A DNA stretch of 36,489 bases from Holosporales bacterium (GTDB lineage Bacteria; Pseudomonadota; Alphaproteobacteria; RUG11792), in contig JAISBP010000022.1 in NCBI GenBank assembly GCA_031266135.1, positions 1 through 36,489 on the forward strand, read 5' to 3'. Shown here piece by piece: positions 21,088-29,453 of the stretch; the first letter of the stretch is position 1; each line of letters opens with the position of its first letter. The position numbers and the translations under genes were made by a program. Below the pieces are notes generated by a model. That model was not told where the DNA came from. It made no database searches and worked only from the letters and a program-made list of their open reading frames with translations.

Positions 21088-22158
21088 ATGATTAAAATGA
21101 AGAATGGTATAGTGATGGCCTTAATTTCCGTAAGTATTGGAGTAGGCTCTGTGAAGGCATCGAGCCCAGTGGAGCCGCTTGAGGTGGGGCATAGACTGAT
21201 CCTTCCAAATAACGTTGCTTCCGGGTATATTGGAGATGTATACGACAGACTATCAAGCTTTCAGACTAAACCTACCACAGATATCCCGTCGATACATTTG
21301 TTAGATTACATACTTGGTAAGAGGGGAAATTAACCATATGGTGAGCTGGTAACGGGATTGCCACCTCATGTCTACAATGGTATTGCAAGAAAAGTTGCTA
21401 CTGGGCCGGAGCCATTGCAGGAAAGTATAGCGTCATTTGATAAAAATCCATTCCACTCGTCAAAGCAGACTTTTACTGATTTAGCTAACGCATTTCGAGA
21501 AGGGCGAACCAATTTCAGTGCTCTAGAAATAAATTGTCTGCAGGAATTACAGCATTATAGTGGTAATGACACACCAGCTCAAAGGGCGCAAAGATGGGCT
21601 AGAATGCAAGAAGGGATGGATTTCCTTAGAAGCGAAGTGGGCAGTTTGCTTTTGATTCATGGCATTTGTCGTCAGGAGCTGGAGTACTTGGCAGTAGAAC
21701 GACAGGTGCAGTTCCTTGCTGACAGAAAGTTTACAACTGGACAATGGGATCCAGAATTCCTGAATGATATAGCCAGGGTTCTAGTTGGAACAGGTATACC
21801 ACTTGATGAAACCGTTTTGAGAGCATCACTAAGAAATTTTGATCAACCGGGAGTAGAATTCTACATGCAGTCCATGCTGACTGCAATAAGGCAAGTTTAC
21901 GACAGCCTCGTACAGCAGGTTAATGCCGAGGGCGGGCAAGTCCCTCTTTGGATGGACTCCTGTACACCGCAGTGGCCGAATCCATCTGTAGACGAAGTTC
22001 GTGCAGTAGCATATCCACCTAAACCACAGGAAGCAGCTCAGGCTCCTGCAGGGGAAGTGGAAACAGAGGAGGAGGATAATTGGCCAATGTACCCAGCAGG
22101 TACTTTTCCTGATGACGACGATTTCGGCATACCTTTAGAAGATCTACCCAAGAAATAG
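21088..22158 (+). pseudogene. Exported protein gene interrupted by in-frame TAA
   Basis: The first part codes a signal peptide (MIKMKNGIVMALISVSIGVG, then SVKASS) and about 60 mature residues ending ILGKRGN, then TAA at 21331-21333. The same frame continues without another stop for 275 codons to 22158, passing YGELVTGLPPHVYNGIARKV and ending in a Pro/Glu-rich tail (EVETEEEDNWPMYPAGTFPD, then DDDFGIPLEDLPKK). The second half has no signal peptide and no good ribosome site; its first possible start is a TTG at 21358. I infer one exported protein of about 356 residues inactivated or made in two lengths by a nonsense codon. A start at 21034 would add 18 residues before the signal peptide. No family is recognised. 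Confidence 0.65.
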
Positions 22159-22251
22159 AGGATCACTGCAAAAGTTTTGCAAGAAATTTGGGTTCTGAAT
22201 GATTAAAATAGTGTTAAGTGGGTAGCATTTTGTAATCTTTTCGAGCAGAAA

Positions 22252-24381
22252 TTGATAACTCCTCAAGCACTCATCGCAGGGATTAAAGAATATTCAAAGA
22301 ATGTTGATGATGCATTGATCCAGAAGGCCTTCGTCTTCGCGTTGGATCACCACGGGACTCAACTCCGAGAATCTGGTGATCCGTTTTTTTCGCACCCGCT
22401 CGAGGTGGCCGAAATCCTGATGAGCCTCAAGATGGATCAGGAAACGATCGTCGCCGGGATGCTACACGATACCGTCGAGGATACGACGGCCACCATCGAT
22501 GATCTCACTGAGCTATTCGGGGAGAGGATAGCGAAGATCGTAGATGGAGTAACGAAATTATCGCGTTTTGAAAGTAGTTCCATCGCCGGTAAGCAAGCCG
22601 AAAACTTCAAGAAGCTGCTGTTATCGGCCGCATCGGACATCCGGATCCTCATCATAAAACTGGCCGATAGACTCCACAATATGAGGACTCTGAAGTTCAA
22701 AAAGAAGAAGGAGAAGCGGAGGTCCATTGCGCGCGAGACCCTGGATGTCTACGCATCTCTGGCCGAGAGGATCGGCATGACGGGTATCAAAGATGAGCTA
22801 CAGGATATAGCGTTTCAGGAGCTATATCCCGAGATATACGACTCCCTCAAATCGAAGCTGCAGACTCTCTATGAATCATCCGAGGAAATAATCAATACAA
22901 TCACATCGGAGATCCATAGATTGGCGCATGAAGTATCCGCGGATTGCATGATCAGTGGCCGCGTAAAGAGGCCGTATTCCATATGGATCAAGATGAATGT
23001 CCGCAACATTTCGTTCGAACAATTATCGGACATCATGGCCTTCCGCATCATAGCCGATAATATTCAGCAGTGCTATCAGATCCTCGGTAATATCCATAAG
23101 AATTATCTAGTAGTTCCGGGGAGATTTCGAGATTATATTAGTACCCCCAAGAATAATAGCTATCAATCATTGCATACGTGTGTCATAGGCCCCCTCAACA
23201 AGCGGATCGAGATTCAGATCAGGACCAAGGAGATGCATGAGATCGCAGAATATGGTATTGCGGCACACTGGAATTATAAGGAGCACGGCCCAAAGGCCAA
23301 TAAAAAGAACGGACAACAGTGGTTGAAGAACCTCGTCAATATACTGGAGAATGCATCTGGAATCGAGGAGTTTCTAGAGCATTCTAAGACCGAAATATTA
23401 TCGGATCATATATTTTGTCTAACCCCTAAGGGACTTTTAATTTCACTGCCCATGGGATCTACCGTCCTGGATTTCGCATTTGCCATTCATTCTGATGTTG
23501 GTGTTCATGCTGTGAGTGCCAAGGTTAATGGGAGTGCGGTCCCCATGAATACGGCCCTCACGAATGGTGATCAGGTTGATATCACGACGGATTCCAATCA
23601 TTTCCCGAGCCCACATTGGCAGGATTACGTCATTACCATCAAGGCCAAGACTGGGCTCAAGAAAGTTCTCAACGGCTTCGAGAAGGAAAAGCTGGTGATG
23701 ATCGGTAAGAGTATGTTCAGTGACTTCTTCAAAAAAGTTAATAGAAGTATCTCGGAGGAGGACATGCAATCCATCATAAAGGATCTTAAGTTCGATGGTA
23801 TCAATGCGATGTTTCAGGCCCTCAGCAATGGGTCACTCCACATGAAGGACGTATTGCTATCCTATAAGAAATTGGGACACAATATCGAATTGGGGACACC
23901 CGAAGATTCTGATGGAATTGTGGATAATAAATGCGTATTACCGATCATCGGTATCAATAAAGAAAATTTGATTCCGGTGACGTGTTGCTCACCGGTTCCA
24001 GGGGATAAGATTGTTGGTCTCCTCTTCGAGGATAAGAAGATGGAGATTCATATTGAAGAGTGCAAGGTTATGTCTCAGAAAGTATCAGCCGGAAACGTTA
24101 AACAGATCGAATTATCGTGGAAAAGATCCGCATTCAATGAAACGAATAGCTATCTCACGAGATTATCGATTACAACGATTCATGAGCCAGGGAATCTCTC
24201 TAAGATAGCCGAAATAATAGAATCCAAGGACGCAGTAATTGCAAACCTAAAGATCGGTGAAAAATTCGAGAGCTTCGTTAGGATACAACTGGAAATAGAA
24301 GTTCAGAACGTGGCTCAATTGATAATAATCATATCCAAATTAAATGAAGTAAATTTTGTCCAGAAAGTAAGCAGAGGATAA
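22252..24381 (+). CDS. spoT: Bifunctional (p)ppGpp synthetase/hydrolase
   Basis: This 709-residue Rel/SpoT enzyme makes and degrades (p)ppGpp in the stringent response. The HD hydrolase domain has H48 (SHPLEVAEIL) and H72-D73 with the following ED (LHDTVEDT), so hydrolase activity is expected. The synthetase domain has RVKRPYSIWIKM, LSDIMAFRII, NSYQSLHT and EIQIRTKEMHEIAEYG with AAHWNYKE. A TGS domain (IFCLTPKGLLISLPMGSTV) and a C-terminal ACT domain follow. The only possible start in the open frame is TTG at 22252; the N-terminus (PQALIAGIKEYSKNVDDALI) then matches the family. No clear ribosome site is seen. It converges with ftsQ with a 15-bp gap. Confidence 0.94.
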   Translation: MITPQALIAGIKEYSKNVDDALIQKAFVFALDHHGTQLRESGDPFFSHPLEVAEILMSLKMDQETIVAGMLHDTVEDTTATIDDLTELFGERIAKIVDGVTKLSRFESSSIAGKQAENFKKLLLSAASDIRILIIKLADRLHNMRTLKFKKKKEKRRSIARETLDVYASLAERIGMTGIKDELQDIAFQELYPEIYDSLKSKLQTLYESSEEIINTITSEIHRLAHEVSADCMISGRVKRPYSIWIKMNVRNISFEQLSDIMAFRIIADNIQQCYQILGNIHKNYLVVPGRFRDYISTPKNNSYQSLHTCVIGPLNKRIEIQIRTKEMHEIAEYGIAAHWNYKEHGPKANKKNGQQWLKNLVNILENASGIEEFLEHSKTEILSDHIFCLTPKGLLISLPMGSTVLDFAFAIHSDVGVHAVSAKVNGSAVPMNTALTNGDQVDITTDSNHFPSPHWQDYVITIKAKTGLKKVLNGFEKEKLVMIGKSMFSDFFKKVNRSISEEDMQSIIKDLKFDGINAMFQALSNGSLHMKDVLLSYKKLGHNIELGTPEDSDGIVDNKCVLPIIGINKENLIPVTCCSPVPGDKIVGLLFEDKKMEIHIEECKVMSQKVSAGNVKQIELSWKRSAFNETNSYLTRLSITTIHEPGNLSKIAEIIESKDAVIANLKIGEKFESFVRIQLEIEVQNVAQLIIIISKLNEVNFVQKVSRG

Positions 24382-24396
24382 AGATATACTGTGTTC

Positions 24397-25197
24397 TTAT
24401 ATTGTTTTCATCTGATTAATTCTTCCTTTCATTCTTAATCCATCAATTATTACATTCCCCGGGACTCTAAGATCAATGCTCTTTACCGTTTTTTTATTGA
24501 TGTTTTCTTGTTGAAGAAGACCTGATAATACGTCAAATGTTTTATCGATATTTGTCTCTGGCAATTTAATATTCATTCCAAATACGACCATATTCCATCG
24601 TCTTTTCCTGATGAATATTAGAGTCTCCAATCCTTTATTGACGATATCGTATTGTTTAATAGTATCCATGATAGATTTTGCGTGTAGATTAGCGTCCTCT
24701 CCAACGATGATTGGGAATTTCGAGGTTTTAACTGATACATCTTCAATATTCGTTCCATTTTCATCGATTAAACTAAATTTAGCATCATGCTGAAAAATCG
24801 CCATCGGAATTTTCTTAGTTATATAAATAATGATTGAATTAGGTAATTTCTTTTTCACGATGGCTTTATGTATCGATGAATCTTTCATGATTGAGGTATG
24901 TATATCATGAGCTGAGAGCTTAAAAATACTTTCCCCCTTTTCGATACCGAGATTAAGCTCATCCCTTGGGTTTATGGGACACCTATTACCATCATCATCG
25001 ATGTATGATACATCGATCGTCTTTACGATAAACCCTGCACTCCCCAGCATCATATCAATCAAATTTGATGCCCATTGCTTGATGTATCCGGAGGCCATAT
25101 AGAATCCACCGCCTATCACAATGATCATCATAGCGAGTATAATGTATTTTACGCTTTTCGATTGCTTTTTCTTGGATTTATTCTTTTTTTTTGCCAT
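24397..25197 (-). CDS. ftsQ: Cell division protein FtsQ
   Basis: FtsQ is the bitopic divisome protein linking FtsB/FtsL to the early ring. The 266-residue protein has a very basic cytoplasmic N-terminus (AKKKNKSKKKQSKSVKY), one membrane helix (IILAMMIIVIGGGFYMASGY), a POTRA domain (about residues 70-140, NLGIEKGESIFKLSAHDIHT) and a beta domain with IPMAIFQHDAKFSLIDENG and KSIDLRVPGNVII. The identification rests on this arrangement and the last two motifs. The ATG at 25197 is chosen; a GTG at 25239 would add 14 hydrophobic residues, and neither has a good ribosome site. It is away from the usual mur-ftsQ-ftsA cluster. Confidence 0.85.
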   Translation of the reverse strand: MAKKKNKSKKKQSKSVKYIILAMMIIVIGGGFYMASGYIKQWASNLIDMMLGSAGFIVKTIDVSYIDDDGNRCPINPRDELNLGIEKGESIFKLSAHDIHTSIMKDSSIHKAIVKKKLPNSIIIYITKKIPMAIFQHDAKFSLIDENGTNIEDVSVKTSKFPIIVGEDANLHAKSIMDTIKQYDIVNKGLETLIFIRKRRWNMVVFGMNIKLPETNIDKTFDVLSGLLQQENINKKTVKSIDLRVPGNVIIDGLRMKGRINQMKTI

Positions 25198-25365
25198 AAA
25201 TAAAAAAACGAAAACAAAAGCATTATGGAGATACTTCACATGAATGAGTATATATTGGCGAATTCAACGAATTCAACGATGACGCATGGTAACCACACAA
25301 ATATGTCGGCAAAGTGTGTGCCAAGAATCCATCGTTCTTATACTCATTTGATTTCGTAAGTGCAG

Positions 25366-25618
25366 CAATTACATCATTGATGTTGTTGGATTTATATCTT
25401 CATAAAAATTATGGCTCATTAACGTTTTATTAAACAATTTATGATACACTAAAGTGTATCTTGAATGAATACAAGATACAAGACAAGAAACCCGGACGGC
25501 CCCGGGTGGGTGGGGGTTTGGGATGGTGTATAAGAAAATAGCATAAAAACACTAAGAATTCGTTAATTTGCAGTGAATATTTTTTCTGTAAAAAGAAGTA
25601 TTTGTTGGTGAATATACT
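25366..25618 (-). repeat. Intergenic repeat R2, copy b (full)
   Basis: This copy is nearly identical to 36092-36345 through its core. It contains a GC-rich hairpin ACCCGG/CCGGGT (25490-25495 with 25502-25507). It also has two overlapping hairpins: GATACAC/GTGTATC (25443-25460) and TGTATCTTG/CAAGATACA (25455-25480), which share 25455-25460 and so exclude each other. The GC hairpin followed on the minus strand by TTTCTTGTCTTG resembles a terminator. No open frame is conserved among copies. Confidence 0.88.
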
Positions 25619-25632
25619 CTGTCTTACACATT

Positions 25633-25749
25633 AGACTCCTTCCATAACTCTCCACACTCAGCTTCTTGGTATGCACAAAAGTACACGGCAGGTCTGTACG
25701 CCGTCTTTCCTTCCAATAATTCTGATTCTGCAGGTTTTGAAAGGAATCT
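25633..25749 (-). repeat. Palindromic element copy F (117 bp, intergenic)
   Basis: The minus strand runs from AGATTCCTTTCAAAACCTGC to GGAGTCT. Compared with the 144-bp copies it lacks 27 bp after the centre, so it is 39 codons long. It is still free of stops in the family frame ([20 protein letters not shown] ... GELWKES). It lies between a full and a partial R2 copy. Confidence 0.85.
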
Positions 25750-25751
25750 TT

Positions 25752-25829
25752 TAAGAATTCATTAATTTTCGAAAAATATTTCGCATGTAAAACGAAATAT
25801 TTGTTGATGAATATATCATCAATCCTTTC
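25752..25829 (-). repeat. Intergenic repeat R2, partial copy b'
   Basis: Only the 5' third of R2 is present. The minus strand reads GGATTGATGATATATTCATC at its start, an A/T-rich middle and ATTAATGAATTCTT at its end. It is closest to the same part of copy a (about 190-262), where the inverted repeat GATTGATGA/TCATCAATC is perfect. Confidence 0.75.
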
Positions 25830-25898
25830 GCCCGTTAACTTGAGAAAGGGTTGTAGATAATTGTGGTATAAGTAAATGTGTGAACTAAGAGAACAAGC

Positions 25899-26867
25899 TC
25901 ATTTCCCAGACTCTTCATACTCAAGGGTCACAGGCACTTCATTATCTAACTTAATCCATTTCCTGCGCTTTATATCTAGTTTATAACGGTATGTAATCGT
26001 ATCTCTGTATTCATATGTAACGGTCAAAATTCTTGAGACAGGATCCCAAGAATACCCATCGGGAGATAGGTAATGGATTTCGATTGGATCTTTACCGGAG
26101 TCGATTTCTCCGATGTGATCAATTTCAGTTCCGTCCTTCGGAAAACACCGTTCCTTTGAGTTATACAAAAATGTATATAGACCAGAGCTGACGGAGCAGT
26201 CACCACCGTAATGGACCAGTATTAAGGCTAGGTCAGTTCCACTAATCCTGCGAAAATCGACATTGGGAACTAGGGGGCGAAAATTCCCAAACTTTCTACA
26301 TGTATATTTATCTCCAAAAACACAGCGTAAAACAGGAGATAATTCAGGAAATGGCTTATTTAAAGCATTCAATAGTTCACCATCGAAGAAGGTGCTGTGT
26401 TCCCACAGGAATCCCTTCAGGAACTCTGAGTAAGCAGCTTCTATGGCACAGCAAGCTGTCCCCTTGGAATTTGAATCATCAATTCTGAATCTTTTTAAAC
26501 ACTTTACGAACTCGAAGAATGTTTCTTGTCTTTTTGTAAAATTCTCTCTGATTTCATGTGGCCAATCCTTGCAAAGACGCACAATGTCTCCGTGAACGAG
26601 TAGACAATGCTCCATCAACTTCGCGTCTGTAAAACAAACATCATTCCACAGGGTATCTCTATAATATTTCCATGCTGCCTCCGCTTTTAATGATGAGAAA
26701 TTATACTTCAAAAGTATTTTCACAAAATCATTGAATTTAGCTTGATTCGAGTCATTCTGATGCTCCGGGTTAGTTCGTCCTGTTGATGGAGATACAGCAA
26801 CGTCGCGCCTTATACTGCATCCGGTTAATTCCATCAGGATGATCATCAAATACTTTTTTACGTTCAT
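25899..26867 (-). CDS. Orphan lipoprotein, unknown function
   Basis: This 322-residue protein begins MNVKKYLMIILMELTGCSIR, a short lipoprotein signal peptide with the lipobox LTGC, so Cys17 is the likely lipidated residue. The ATG at 26867 is preferred; an ATG three codons earlier has no better site. The mature protein has a helical N-terminal half with aromatic residues (AEAAWKYYRDTLWNDVCF) and a C-terminal half with beta-type repeats (YSWDPVSRILTVTYEYRD, then TITYRYKLDIKRRKWIKLD). Six or more further cysteines could form disulfides in the periplasm. I recognise no family. It is alone on the minus strand, with repeat-rich DNA on both sides. Confidence 0.7.
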   Translation of the reverse strand: MNVKKYLMIILMELTGCSIRRDVAVSPSTGRTNPEHQNDSNQAKFNDFVKILLKYNFSSLKAEAAWKYYRDTLWNDVCFTDAKLMEHCLLVHGDIVRLCKDWPHEIRENFTKRQETFFEFVKCLKRFRIDDSNSKGTACCAIEAAYSEFLKGFLWEHSTFFDGELLNALNKPFPELSPVLRCVFGDKYTCRKFGNFRPLVPNVDFRRISGTDLALILVHYGGDCSVSSGLYTFLYNSKERCFPKDGTEIDHIGEIDSGKDPIEIHYLSPDGYSWDPVSRILTVTYEYRDTITYRYKLDIKRRKWIKLDNEVPVTLEYEESGK

Positions 26868-26976
26868 ACTGAACATCTCACTCTTAGTAGTCAGATTCCC
26901 GATACGTTACTCGAATAAGCATACCAAACTAGATCTATTCTTTCACCGATGGATCTCTTGTAACTTGAAGCCCATT

Positions 26977-27135
26977 AGACCTCTTTCCAGACCTTCAGAA
27001 TCAGATCTTATGAAAGGAGATCCGGCACGCAGAACCGGAGTGTACTTGAGTGCACACCAAGGAGATGTAAGGAGGTATTCGAGTACTGTGTCGACGAAGC
27101 AGAAGACTGATTATGAAGAGTTAGGGAAGAGGTCT
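26977..27135 (+). repeat. Palindromic element copy D (159 bp, intergenic, well preserved)
   Basis: The ends AGACCTCTTTCC and GGGAAGAGGTCT are the same as in copy A of ligA. It has 15 extra bases after the centre. It stays open as 53 codons ([20 protein letters not shown], ending [12 protein letters not shown]). The first 70 and last 40 bases are very close to copy A, which suggests a recent common source. The 115-codon frame around it starts inside the divergent lipoprotein gene and is not called as a gene. Between 26868 and 27261 only this element and the eno promoter box are seen. Confidence 0.92.
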
Positions 27136-27192
27136 GTTGACTTCCTGAAGTTAGCCTCAACAGATGCGAACTTTGTACATACGTGAAATCCA

Positions 27193-27213
27193 GATTGAAA
27201 GTGTGGTATAACC
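27193..27213 (+). promoter_or_regulatory. Promoter-like box upstream of eno
   Basis: TTGAAAGTGTG followed by GTATAACC matches the box before tRNA-Phe (10496-10516) at 19 of 21 positions. TATAAC (27207-27212) would be the -10 box, giving a leader of about 43 bases before the eno GTG. No standard -35 box is at the usual distance. Confidence 0.5.
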
Positions 27214-27261
27214 CCATCTGTGGATTATCGATTATCTTGATTAACTTCCAAGGAGGACTTA

Positions 27262-28569
27262 GTGTTATTTAATTCTTATTCATGTGGTAGTGGTACATCA
27301 CGTGATCCTGGCATATCGTCTATGACGGCCATAGAGATTCTGGATTCTCGTGGGTATCCCACTATCGAAACGACGGTGACCCTTTATTCCGGTAATAAGG
27401 GGGTGGCCTCCGTACCATCCGGTGCGTCTACCGGCTCATTCGAGGCCTGTGAATTGAGAGACGGTGGTTCTAGGTTCCGCGGGAAGGGGGTAACCACCGC
27501 CGTCAGCAACGTAAACGATATTATATACGATGCTATCTTCGGTGAAGATGCGACCAATCAAAGATTGATCGATGAAATATTGATTTCGCTCGATGGCACG
27601 TCCAATAAATCAATCCTAGGCGCCAATGCCATGTTATCCGCTAGTCTGGCGGTATGTCGTGCTGCGGCCAGTTATTATGGTATGCCTTTGTATCGATATA
27701 TCTCGGGATTAAATTTCCAGAACCTGCCTCGACCCATGATGAATATATTGAACGGTGGGGCACACGCCGATAACTCGATCGATATTCAGGAATTCATGAT
27801 AGTTCCCGCCGATACATCTCTCTTCATCAATTACGTCGAAATGTGTGGAAATATTTACCAGACCTTGAAGAAGATTCTCAAAGCAAGGGGCCTCAATTCC
27901 AACGTTGGAGATGAGGGAGGAGTCGCCCCAAATCTATCATCCACTCGTGAGGCCTTGGATTTGATTATGCAGGCGATTGGGGATGCTGGTTATGAGCCTG
28001 GAAAGGACATTAATATAGCGCTCGATGTAGCTGCATCAGAGCTATTTACCGATGGTAAATATAGGATAGAGGGCGCCATAAAGGACACGTCCGATATGAT
28101 ACGGTTCTATGAGAGTCTCACCAATGATTATCCCATCGTTTCGATCGAGGATCCCTTGCACGAAGAGGATTGGGATGGATTCGTCGAAATGACCTCATTA
28201 TTGGGCAATAAAATACAAATCGTTGGGGACGATCTATTCGTCACGAATAAAGAGAGATTGAGCAGGGGGATTGACCTGAAGGCAGCCAATGCAATCCTAA
28301 TAAAGCCGAATCAAATTGGCACATTAACTGAGACGCTGGATACCATTGCTCTAGCCAGAAAGAGTGGATTTAATATCGTGATTTCGCATAGATCGGGGGA
28401 GACCTGTGATCATTTCATCTCCGACCTTGCTGTGGCGATATCGGCGGAATACATCAAGACCGGCGCACCAGCTCGGGGAGAACGAGTAGAAAAATACAAT
28501 CAACTCCTGAGGATTGATGCCGCCATTTCTAGGTCATTGGAATACCAGGAAGATACGTGTTCCGAGTAA
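27262..28569 (+). CDS. eno: Enolase
   Basis: Enolase interconverts 2-phosphoglycerate and phosphoenolpyruvate. The 435-residue protein has the N-terminal capping region (AIEILDSRGYPTIETTV, VPSGASTGSFEACELRD), the Mg ligands in ALDVAASE, IEDPLHEEDWDG and VGDDLFVT, the catalytic lysine in LIKPNQIGT and the signature SHRSGET. It starts at GTG after a strong AAGGAGG site, giving about 12 extra N-terminal residues (LFNSYSCGSGTSRDPG) compared with many enolases. Its last 13 bases overlap trmD in another frame, so the two are translationally coupled. Confidence 0.97.
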   Translation: MLFNSYSCGSGTSRDPGISSMTAIEILDSRGYPTIETTVTLYSGNKGVASVPSGASTGSFEACELRDGGSRFRGKGVTTAVSNVNDIIYDAIFGEDATNQRLIDEILISLDGTSNKSILGANAMLSASLAVCRAAASYYGMPLYRYISGLNFQNLPRPMMNILNGGAHADNSIDIQEFMIVPADTSLFINYVEMCGNIYQTLKKILKARGLNSNVGDEGGVAPNLSSTREALDLIMQAIGDAGYEPGKDINIALDVAASELFTDGKYRIEGAIKDTSDMIRFYESLTNDYPIVSIEDPLHEEDWDGFVEMTSLLGNKIQIVGDDLFVTNKERLSRGIDLKAANAILIKPNQIGTLTETLDTIALARKSGFNIVISHRSGETCDHFISDLAVAISAEYIKTGAPARGERVEKYNQLLRIDAAISRSLEYQEDTCSE

Positions 28570-29429
28570 CGGTCCTAACGATTTTCCCGGACCTTTTCCC
28601 GGGGGCCCTGGGATTCGGATTGAGTGGAAAGGGCCTCGGGAGTATCTGGGATCTACACATAATCAATATTCGAGATTTCGCAAAGGATAAGCATAAGAAA
28701 GTGGACGATACTCCATATGGCGGAGGTGCCGGCATGGTCATGAGGCCCGATGTGGTTCATGATGCCCTTACTCATGCCCTCGGCCTTTACCATCCACATA
28801 TTCCAACGATCTTGTTTATGTCTCCAAGGGGACAGGTTTTTTCACAAAATATGGCGGTATCGTTAATGGGTAATAATAGTGGACCTCTTGTCACAAACTC
28901 TTCAAAATCAGTTCTTATGGAAGGAGAGACGGCACGCAGAACCGCAGTATACTTGAGTGTATATGAGGATTCGAGTACCGAATCGACGCAGCAGAAGGCT
29001 GATTATAAAGAGTTACGAGAGAGGTCTAGTGATGGAATGATTATACTGTGCGGCCGCTACGAAGGTATCGATCAAAGAGTAATCGACATCTGGAAGACGG
29101 AACACGGGATGCTAGAGGTCAGCATCGGGGATTTCGTGCTTTTTGGAGGGGAATTACCGGCGATGATCGTGATAGATGCCTGTATCAGGCAAATAACAGG
29201 GATTATGAATAACCCAGATTCCACGAAAATCGAAAGCTTTTCCGTTGACCTTTTGGAGTATCCGCAATATACTAAACCCAGCACTTGGCGTGGCGAGAGT
29301 GTGCCGGAGGTTCTGTTGTCCGGGAATCACGGAGAGATCGAGAGGTGGAGACTCGAGCAGTCCGAGGAGATCACTAAGGAATTGCGTCCGGATCTCTGGG
29401 GACGTTATAGATCCAATCCGGATGGTTGA
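28557..29429 (+). CDS. trmD: tRNA (guanine-N1-)-methyltransferase with in-frame element insertion
   Basis: TrmD methylates G37 of tRNAs to prevent frameshifting, using SAM bound in a trefoil knot. The N-terminus VTVLTIFPDLFPGALGFGL and DDTPYGGGAGMVMRPDVV are typical. The knot motifs ILCGRYEGIDQRVI and IGDFVLFGGELPAM are intact, as is the C-terminal YTKPSTWRGESVPEVLLSGN. At 290 residues it is about 49 too long; residues 109-157 are a palindromic element inserted in the loop before the first knot strand. Without it the protein is 241 residues, normal for the family. It starts at GTG inside the end of eno and precedes rplS, a standard pair. Confidence 0.96.
   Translation: MFRVTVLTIFPDLFPGALGFGLSGKGLGSIWDLHIINIRDFAKDKHKKVDDTPYGGGAGMVMRPDVVHDALTHALGLYHPHIPTILFMSPRGQVFSQNMAVSLMGNNSGPLVTNSSKSVLMEGETARRTAVYLSVYEDSSTESTQQKADYKELRERSSDGMIILCGRYEGIDQRVIDIWKTEHGMLEVSIGDFVLFGGELPAMIVIDACIRQITGIMNNPDSTKIESFSVDLLEYPQYTKPSTWRGESVPEVLLSGNHGEIERWRLEQSEEITKELRPDLWGRYRSNPDG
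28881..29027 (+). repeat. Palindromic element copy C, in frame in trmD
   Basis: This copy is 147 bp with ends GGACCTCTTG and GAGAGGTCT. It encodes 49 residues in the same frame as the ligA copies (SVLMEGETARRTAVYLSVYE ... DYKELRERS); one extra codon lies near the 5' end. Both flanking triplets are AGT. The central GTATACTTGAGTGTATA hairpin is kept. Confidence 0.92.
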
Positions 29430-29453
29430 TATTGTTTTTCGGAGTAATGAGAC

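Larger units (their letters stand above)
25198..25898. other. Gene-free composite repeat region
   Basis: This 700-bp stretch between the lipoprotein gene and ftsQ has no supportable gene. It holds a full R2 copy, an internally deleted palindromic element and a partial R2 copy, all on the minus strand and nearly abutting. Positions 25198-25365 and 25830-25898 show nothing recognisable beyond AT-rich sequence that could hold the ftsQ promoter. Confidence 0.75.

Noticed and set aside
26839-27186. 115-codon open frame containing element copy D
   Set aside because: It begins inside the 5' end of the divergent lipoprotein gene, has no ribosome site, and its only recognisable content is the element itself.
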